NCBI GenBank assembly: GCA_010093705.1
Contig: MU006090.1
Location: 438,056 to 502,055, forward strand
Length of the DNA stretch: 64,000 nucleotides
Source of the DNA: Patellaria atrata CBS 101060
Lineage: Eukaryota > Ascomycota > Dothideomycetes > Patellariales > Patellariaceae
Direction of reading: 5' to 3'
Shown piece by piece: positions 56,703 to 64,000 of this stretch (positions within the stretch are counted from its first letter, which is position 1; the number at the start of each line of letters is the position of its first letter). Both the position numbers and the translations under genes were made by a program. The notes under the pieces are model-generated. The model was given only the letters and a program-made list of their open reading frames with translations, searched no databases and was not told the origin of the DNA.

Positions 56703-57823
56703 ATGACTCATGATGCATTGGCATGGCGTTGTGGTGATATAATAGTTGCCTAGAGAGCGAAATGAATGATTGTTTGTGCTTCTGATCGTACCTTCCACTA
56801 CCTGATGCACAATGTGTGGTCTCAACGCGATATTTCTATTCGTTTGCACAATTAATTGATACCAAATGCGCTCAGCATAATAAACATTGTGTCATCAGAC
56901 CTGGTTTCCTTTTACTCTAAAAACGATACGTGAAAACAATTATGTCACGTGGTTCATCCGGAACTTGCCAAATGCCGGAGCTCCTCCGAACTTTGTTCCA
57001 CCTCACGCTTCACCTCAACCCCAGAACATCGCAACTAGAGTTCCATCAACCTGCGCAACGCGAGAAACAGTTTCTAAGTATAGAGAAAAGCTCAAAATGG
57101 AGTAGTTTGGTATCCAGATCATCTAACAGTTTGCAAAGAGGAGTAGCGATGATTTCATTAATGATTTTTTATATTGCTATCTAACTTTTATATCTATGAA
57201 ATGCAGCAGACGATTCATTAATCAAACCAGCAATCTACCAATTCTTCAGAGGGACCAAGCAGCCAATCTAGGGTCCATGAATTAAGAAAATAGAATAGGA
57301 AATGGAGAACAAACTCTATCAACACCGAGCAACCAATCTAGGGTCCTGGGGGTATTTTGTAAAAGGAAATGGGAAAGATAAATTCATAACTCCAATCAAT
57401 GCCATGGGGTAGTCCGCCGCGCTATGCAAAGAAAAACGATTCAATCAGGACCGAGCAACCAATCTAGGGTCCGTGAAAGAAGATGTGAAAGCAAATAAGA
57501 AGTGCAATCCTAAAGAGACCTAAAGCAACTAATATAGACACAAGGAAATGTTTTTTAGGAGAGGGAAGACAACCCCAATATTCCAATCCAAGCCAAAGAA
57601 ATCCACCCCGCTAGGCAAAAGGAAAAACAAACCTAGGGAATTGATACCAAAACAAACCAGTCCAGCCTAAGAATCATACAGTAATGAAGAGCAAACATGA
57701 AACAGATGAAGCAGGGAAACACATAAGAGGAGTGCTGGGACAATATTTAAGAGGAATGAAATAAGGGTTCGATCGATATTCGCTCTTGATCTTTCGAATC
57801 AACCCAGCCTTGTGCGCAGTAGA
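56703..57823. other. Intergenic region with dispersed 19-bp repeats
   Basis: About 1.1 kb between convergent genes, A-rich on the plus strand from 57180 to 57780. It holds three near-identical 19-bp words (listed separately). No gene is supported; short frames at 56887-57184 lack recognisable motifs. Confidence 0.5.
57258..57472. repeat. Interspersed direct repeats, core AGCAACCAATCTAGGGTCC
   Basis: Three copies: 57258-57276 (one substitution), 57328-57346 and 57454-57472, spaced 70 and 126 bp apart. A weaker relative (GCAACTAATATAGAC) lies near 57526. The word is preceded by GACC/CACCG variants in each case. The sequence between copies is also loosely similar (AGGAAATGG, AAAGGAAATGGG), which suggests an old tandem array of about 70-120-bp units. 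Confidence 0.8.
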
Positions 57824-59380
57824 TCATCCATCTGAATCCGAATTCGACATCACCACGTCTCCGGTTTCGACTTCCATAGGTTCAAAAGCTTCGAAACATA
57901 GCGAAGTTTCGGCGGGAAGGGGGGGAACGTCCCTCATTGTGAGATCAAGAAATGGAATTTTATCACATGGGAATGGATAATCACGTGGATGAGCCCGCTT
58001 TCCCTTTCTTGCAGCAGTCAACAACTTGCGTTGACGAGTCTTAAAAGCTGGGGATTTGCGCTCCAGACGGGCCTGATAAAGGATCCTCTGAGCTAGGCTT
58101 GACCCCCGGTCGTTTGGTTTACGGCGCTTGTAGCTTCTCATCACCGGGCTTTGACAATCTTCATCGTCGAAATTCAATATCGATATGTTACGCTTGAAGG
58201 GGCCATGCACTATCAATGGAGATTGGATTACACCCTCCATCTCATCAAGGTTTTCGTTTGTTGACCTTTCGTCAAGAAGCTCACCGAACACATATACAGG
58301 CGGAGCGTTTATATGACTCAAAGTTTGTCTTTGATCATCCAGTGCGTGAGGCCTGTCGCTTGCGTTTGAGATAATCTGAGCAAACCTTTGGTGAGCGATA
58401 CGAACAGGGTGATGGTTCTCATCACTATAGATAGTGCTACTCTGGGGTGCCTGTAGCTTTTCCCTGTTGATGGCCAGTGCTTGATTTTCATCCTCGTGGA
58501 CAATGCTTCTCTGGGGTGTCCGTGGCTCTTCCCTGTTGATGGCCGGTGTCTGGTTTTCTTCTAGAGTCATTGACCTCGACTGTCCGTATTCATTCTCACA
58601 GGATTCGACGATGTCATTCTCTCCAGGGATTGGTGAGTTATCGGTGGAGTTGTCGACATAAACCATGACGTTATTTGTGACTGGGGTTGTCGGACCATGG
58701 CTAACTGGAGAAGCTGGTCTATCATCATTAGTAAGATCAACGACTTCGATGGCGACGCTGTTTATGATGAGATGCTCTGGCTTCGCGTTGACCTTTCGTT
58801 CGAATCTCACGACAGCTTCTGCGGCTGGACTACCTTCCACTTCGACGAACGTGTCATCTTGATATATTTCTGGCGTCTTGTCTTGGCCAAAACGTTCCAT
58901 TGCCTTACGGAAGTTCAAGTCGTCGGCCTGTGTATCGGCAGCCTCCGAGTTGCGTGCCCTCTCTTCAGTTCCTTCGACCTGTTGCCGCATGGGTGTCGAC
59001 TCATTCTGGAAAACCGGCGAGTTGGGCGGTAAGCAAGACCGGAGGTATCGATTTTCCTCCTCCAAATATTTGATCTTACCATCTTGCGCGCAGAGCTTGT
59101 CGTTGGCGTCGATCAACATCTTGCGTTGATCCTCGATATGTTTCATCCACCCTGCATACTCGTTTGGTATGGCGGTGGAGGCTGGAAGGGCTTTAGGAGA
59201 GGTACTAGCGTAGAGACGATTGAGGGTTTCGATTAGATAGGGATCTTCAATTCGAGCTGGTTCATGTTAGTTGATCTTGTCATCAAGTGGAAACTTTGCA
59301 AGAGTCTTACGAGGGGTGTTGATGTTATTATTCGCACCAGGAGTGGGGCTTCTACTGTTCTTCTTTCCTTGGCTGCTCAT
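57824..59380 (-). CDS. Uncharacterised coiled-coil protein with internal 23-residue duplication
   Basis: Exons 59380-59311 and 59256-57824 (intron 54 nt) give 500 residues. The first exon, MSSQGKKNSRSPTPGANNNI, is short and basic. A likely coiled coil follows (DQRKMLIDANDKL and YLEEENRYLRSCL, about 75-115). Then comes an acidic, Asn/Pro/Thr-rich region, and in it two adjacent 23-residue units beginning ENQTPAINREEPRTPQ and ENQALAINREKLQAPQ. A basic stretch YQARLERKSPAFKTRQRKLL precedes an acidic C-terminus. I do not recognise a family. The short coiled coil followed by disorder and a basic block recalls chromatin or kinetochore proteins such as shugoshin, but the hallmark C-terminal motif is not convincing, so no function is assigned. 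The spliced N-terminus is required to reach an ATG. Confidence 0.65.
58441..58578. repeat. 69-bp tandem duplication inside the orphan coiled-coil gene
   Basis: The words TCTGGGGTG, TTTTCCCTGTTGATGGCC (or CTTCCCTGTTGATGGCC) and TGATTTTC/TGGTTTTC recur exactly 69 bp apart, so the duplication keeps the frame and gives the two 23-residue units. The copies differ at several positions, so it is not very recent. Confidence 0.8.
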
Positions 59381-62300
59381 TTTGTCGTGTTTTGTGATGG
59401 TGGGAGAATTGGATGTGTGAAGATGGGATATGTGGGACGACGGTCTATTGTGGGAAGGCGGTCGACGTAAGAAAGAGGTTGATGCGGGAAGGCGATTGAT
59501 GTGAGAAGATGTCTAATGTGGGAGGGTGTGAGGTATGTGAGTACTTCTTAAGTTTTTAAGAAGTTGAATATATCGAAGAGTTCTGCCAAGAGGAAGATTG
59601 CTTTCAAGGACTTAGACAATGTTAGATGGATATCAAGTATGGCGAGGATGAGTGAGGGGTATTACCAAAAGAGCTTGGAGATTAGATGAGGTTCAACTCT
59701 GCAATACTTTGGTATTGATGATGGTATTGTTGATGTTGATGTCACGATGCTTAAGATTTGACTATCAAGAACCTATGCGATGTCAGATAGGTGTCAGGTT
59801 TGAAGATGTCGACTGATTGGTATTACCAAAAGAGCTTAGGATAGATGGGGTTGAGGGACGCAATACCCGGGATTGACAATGATATCTTTGATGATGGTTG
59901 ATGATGGGTGTATCAATGATATTAAGAAGAAGGACAATGTCACTGTCGAAGATAGAAGTCGAATTGGACTGAGGATATGGAAAAGTGGTATGCAAGAGCT
60001 TTGGAAATGTATGATAAAGTTGTCGAATTTCCGAAGAGCTCGAAGTTGGTTGATCAGAGCAGGAGAATAGGTTTCCTGGAGGACGACGGGCTTTTAGGAC
60101 TGAGTTGCGGGACGCTGCTGGGCGGCATTAAGACGGCTGCGTTGGTTTAGAAAAGTTTATATCGGGTACGCGGGCAAGATTGGTGGCGATATGTCGCGGA
60201 TTCAAAGTTTTTGGCGGTTGTGTGAATGTAAATATTCACGAATCTCAGCTCCCGCCGGTCACGTCCCTGCCTCGAAAACCTAACCACCGCGAAACAGTAA
60301 CGGACATTACGTAGAGCAAAGACGCCTATTACTTGAAGCCAATTAGAACATTCTCGATCTCAGGCAGCAATTGGAAACTGTTATGCTTGCCCCAGGGACG
60401 TCGTCATATAGCAGGTGTGTAACGGGCGACGCTGCGACCTCACGTGAAAATGATGTCAAGGCATGTCTTGCAAATTAAGAACACAGCTGTTAAGAGACTG
60501 TCGCCGAAGGTGGGCACAGGGGCCACATAGCCTCATACTTCGGTGTCGATGCGGGTAGTAATGTAGGCATCGGCTCGAAGGATCTATGGCGCACTGTCTT
60601 CAGAGGATCGTATTGTCGGACATCTTACCACTGCAGAGTGTGGGGACTGTGTCTCCAATTCGGTCGGTTTCTCGTTCCGATCTCAGTTTGAATCTGCGTA
60701 GATGTACTAGGAAGAGAAGAGAAGATCTTATTTCTCGAAGAACGGTGTGTATAACATTTTTTTTGTTGCTCAATCTTCATTGCTCTTGCAGTCTTCTAGT
60801 CCAGCGTTTCCTTCATGGCTACTGAAGCTCCATGGTACTCTACGAACAGCAATAGGACATCCCGCAAATGAGATTATTCCCGCGCCTAATCAACCCTACA
60901 ACCCTAACCTTCCTTCCAAATTTCATGACTTAATAGACTAGTCCACAAGTACCTCTCATTAATTTTAAATAGAAGTCTTTGCGCAATCTCTGGGCGTGGT
61001 TGAGCCCACATCCTCTGGAAACTGGAGGTTGATTTAAGCTTCGAGCGACGCGCGCTACCATTGTTGCTCCATGGACACATTCGGTCCAACAAAACGGGAC
61101 GACTATCTTCCTGTAACCTTCCCTGGTTGGTCTTACATTTAAGACCTAGATCTCGCTTCTTGAGTCAGATCTTATACCATCCATATGAATTAATCCACCT
61201 GTTTTGCAGCCCTCCTGGCTACAAATCGAATTGGCAAGCTACAGTAGTTACGGCGCAGTTCCAGTCGTTCACAGAAGCCGACACAAGAGTTCTCATTTCC
61301 CCCGTATCTTCATCCCAAGGACGACTGGACACTCCTAACCCTCAAATCTCGTATCTCCACGCTCCCGAGGTATTCTGTAATCCGCGACGGAAAGTATCTC
61401 CTCGTCTCCGTTCTAGAGGAAGATAAAAAGGGCTCTCTCAAAGCAGGCTTTTCATTCCCATGACTAAACCAAATTATTCCTCTCCGCGGTGCGAAGGATA
61501 GCTATCAAAGGGGTGCCTTCCCTTTGACAGCTTCCTCGTAATTAGCGGGGAGAAATGGTAAGGGAATTTTTAAGACGTAGACGAGTTGCAGATATCGGAT
61601 TCGAGTAAAGGGTCACCTAGATGCGTTGTATGTATGGTGTTGTTGAGGACGTGAAAGGGGTCTTTCCTGTCCCATGAAATCTGAAGATGCTACCATAGCC
61701 TGGGCAACCGGTCAAGGGGTATCTCTATCCAGTCAACCAGGCTGAATGCGTAGTATTATTACGATTTTACCGACAGTTTTTCCATTATCCTAGGGCGTCG
61801 GTGGGATAGAGCTAAAGAAACCTCTCCGTGAATCGACTCGACGTCAATCCACGGAGAAGTAGTGGAGAACGTAGATTACTTAGAATAGAGACACGGAAAG
61901 GTGTACCGCTAGAGAGACTATTGTGTCACAGTGTGGTTGCCGACTTTGGCTTGTATGAGTTATTAGGGGGGAAGGTTAAAGAAAGGTTAGGGGTTGACGG
62001 GGCTTAATGTATAGAAGGAGATTACGGAAGATATGGGAAGCCGGGGGAAGTCGATCATCGCGAGATGAGACGTAAAAAAGAGGTTTATAGCCAGGGTCGA
62101 AGTAGGTATCGTTTTTATAATATTTTATCTCTATGCTTGTACGATACAGTACAGAAAAGGTACGAAGTATACCCAGTTTGACAAGCTTTAAGGAACTTTG
62201 CTTATTTGCTACTTATTTACTATCTGCTTGGACAAGAGGGTATATTTGCTTATTTTGAATGGGATTGGCAAAAACTTTGGTGTTAGATCAGTTGTTTTAT

Positions 62301-63246
62301 TGGAGTTCTGGGTATGGTTATGAACTTCATTACAGCGAGCGTTATGAGAGTTGATCGTATAGCATAACGTCGTGAATATAAGGTTTTAGTTTATTATACA
62401 TGTATGTATCTTGCTTCCAACCTCCACCAAAGTAACCTCAATAACCTCTGAACACTCTAAACCTAACTATATACAGATGTTTATATCTACCTCCCGTTTG
62501 CGAATCGCCACCTCATCAAACTACACCAGCAGGTTCGATAACACTCATTCCATGTTCTCCATGTCCGCAATCCACAAATAGACAAGTAGAAGAAATTGAA
62601 TGGAATAGCTTTATGCTGGTATTGAGGTACAATACCATTCCCGATCCGAGAGGTAAATCTCTTCTTAGTTTTTCAGCAACGTTTGGCAAAGAGGTTCTCT
62701 CACCTTTCCCTCTGTTCGTTTGTCTTTTCTCTGGTTTTTATTACAGGTCTATGTTTTCATTTTATATCATGGAAGTGGTTCTACACCAACGCAGGAGCCA
62801 GTCCTCTACTATCAGGCCCTCCGTGTCTGGATACGAGTGGGGGAGGACTCTGACGGAAGTGTCAGTATCCGTTTTACGTTCAAACGAGAAATATGATTAT
62901 ATCCGTTAGACGGACTTTTTGAGTACGGTTACTAGGAGGGAGAGATATGGTTCCACGAATGTGTTGTGATGTGTTAACGAAACATGCTGTGATTAGAGAG
63001 AACGGGAAACGGGGGTACGGTATCGAGTATTGGAGATTGAAGAAGGGAAAGGTGGATATGGATGTTTAAGGGGATACAGAGGAGATGAGATTGTAAAGAG
63101 GAACTGGATCGAAGGGTATGAAGGAACGTGAAATAAGTGTTCTGGGGTTGGAAGTAAGGTATGATATGATTTACTTCAAAAAGTGTCAAATGTATCGTTA
63201 TAATCCAAACCTCTCAGTCTATCATTCTACTCAAAGCTTCTGGACC
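59381..63246. other. 3.9-kb region without recognisable genes
   Basis: Upstream of the orphan gene it has GA/GT-rich imperfect repeats (about 59400-59530) and a duplicated block (listed separately). The remainder, 60100-63246, has only short frames without known motifs; none shows a plausible exon chain. Confidence 0.5.
59658..59890. repeat. Imperfect direct duplication, offset 161 bp
   Basis: The 19-base word GGTATTACCAAAAGAGCTT occurs at 59658 and 59819. After it the two copies stay related for about 60 bp (GATGAGGTT/GATGGGGTT, GCAATAC, TTGATGATGG). This is an old segmental tandem duplication in the upstream region of the orphan gene. Confidence 0.75.
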
Positions 63247-63969
63247 TCAAATCCTACACAACAGCAAATCCCTCAAACCCCCACCCATCCCAGCCACCAA
63301 CCCCCCCCCCCCTAAAATCCCCAAAGTCTCCGCCATATTCTTCGGCGCACCCCCATGATACGGATACCTCGTCCCCATCAACTCCTCCACGAGCCGGACA
63401 ATCTCCCCTCCGAAAGCGAGATGACGGCTCTTCTGCTCCGAATACGTCGACTCGGTCATCATGTCCAACATGCCCGGTTTCGTGTCGAGGATCAGCTGCT
63501 GCGCCATGACCGTGCGGCCGATGCAGTCGTTGAATTTCTCCGGGTCAGGGTTGGCGAAGTCGAGGTTCATTAGGTGGCCCTGTTGAGGATCAGTATACAA
63601 TATACAATGTACAAATATACAGGGGCGGTGGGTGGTAAGTAAGGCTACGGGGTATGGTGTGAAGGGGGGAGGTCAAAGGGAGAATAGGGAAGGGAAAAGG
63701 GGGATTCACAGAGTACGTCCAATAAAGTCCCACATGAAGTACACCTTGTTCTTGTCCGCGGCGGGCGTCATATACATCTGGTGTAAGTTGGACGCCATGG
63801 CGGGGTGGTGGGCGAGCTTTTCGAGCAGGGCGCACGAGCGGGCCGTCACGTTCAGCCAGGAGGGGTCGAGGGTGAGGCCGTCGGCTTCGAGTTTGGTCTT
63901 GAGGGCCTCGAGGTCGGATTTGGTGAATTGCTCGGTGAATTAGAGGCGGGCGGAGGTGTGAGGGTCCAT
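63247..63969 (-). CDS. Unknown conserved-looking protein gene with early in-frame stop
   Basis: The minus strand from an ATG at 63969 reads MDPHTSARL, then a TAA. After the stop the same frame stays open with gene-like sequence (FTEQFTKSDLEALKTKL, WLNVTARSCALLEKLAHHPA and ADKNKVYFMWDFIG). A second exon at 63579-63247 continues GHLMNLDFANPDPEKFND and LAFGGEIVRLVEELMG. The donor could be GTGTAC at 63744 (phase 0, frame continuous) or GTACTC near 63712 (frame does not fit). A second start in a strong context, GCCATGGCG, lies at 63798 and would avoid the stop. A run of 12 G near 63301-63312 in the coding strand may hide a length error. I do not recognise the family. Either a shorter protein is made from 63798, or the gene is damaged, or it begins outside the window. 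Confidence 0.45.
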
Positions 63970-64000
63970 GTTTGTAATGGTACGAGTAGTATCTCAGTTG

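Overview
The window is nuclear DNA of a filamentous ascomycete (Pezizomycotina). Evidence: many short spliceosomal introns of about 47-118 nt with GTA/GTG-type donors and CTAAC/CTGAC-like branch points; Pezizomycotina-typical genes (LaeA-like methyltransferase, Dlt1, Emi1/DUF3128, Dsc2-like rhomboid, flavin-carrier/TRP protein); and intergenic spaces of 0.3 to 6 kb. I see no convincing rRNA, tRNA, CRISPR or intact mobile element. The class or genus cannot be fixed from the sequence alone.

Layout. 1-2263 (-): 3' part cut off, FLC/TRP-like membrane protein. 2264-6944: gene-empty, with short tandem repeats and a G tract. 6945-9060 (+): eight-exon secreted PQQ-like beta-propeller protein. 9061-15069: gene-empty. 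15070-16802 (-): glycerol kinase. 17669-19031 (-): mitochondrial DUF3429/TMEM69-like membrane protein with an acidic tail. 20399-22351 (+): intronless cytosolic Hsp70 (SSA type) with heat-shock elements. 22959-23735 (-): twin-CX9C Emi1-like protein. 24499-34206 (+): VPS13 bridge-like lipid transfer protein, which needs a GC-AG intron. 34600-35577 (-): Dsc2-like rhomboid protein. 35951-37360 (-): ornithine cyclodeaminase/mu-crystallin-like enzyme. 38076-39579 (-) and 40265-41799 (+): divergent LaeA-like methyltransferase and FAD monooxygenase sharing a promoter with 21-bp repeats. 42161-43465 (+): Dlt1. 43694-44971 (-): Aim32/Apd1-type Fe-S protein. 45518-46663 (+): unknown protein with an OB-like segment. 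46966-48079 (-): Aha1 Hsp90 co-chaperone. 48080-51030: gene-empty. 51031-53422 (+): SET/TPR gene carrying three lesions, probably decaying. 55050-56702 (+): Ser/Thr-rich GPI-anchor-like surface protein. 57824-59380 (-): orphan coiled-coil protein with an internal 69-bp duplication. 59381-63246: no gene. 63247-63969 (-): unknown gene with an early in-frame stop, at the window edge.

Most genes are conserved housekeeping functions: membrane lipid transfer, ER and Golgi protein quality control, mitochondrial intermembrane-space redox, chaperones and glycerol use. Set among them is a possible small accessory metabolic group (cyclodeaminase-like enzyme, methyltransferase, flavin monooxygenase). The other accessory parts are the decaying SET/TPR gene, the repeat-bearing surface protein and the orphan coiled-coil protein. 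Exon boundaries were worked out by hand from splice consensus, reading-frame continuity and family motifs, and were not checked against transcripts. I did not find a clearly new biological system. The strongest leads are the methyltransferase-monooxygenase pair with its repeat-bearing promoter, the non-canonical VPS13 intron, and the lesions in the SET/TPR gene.
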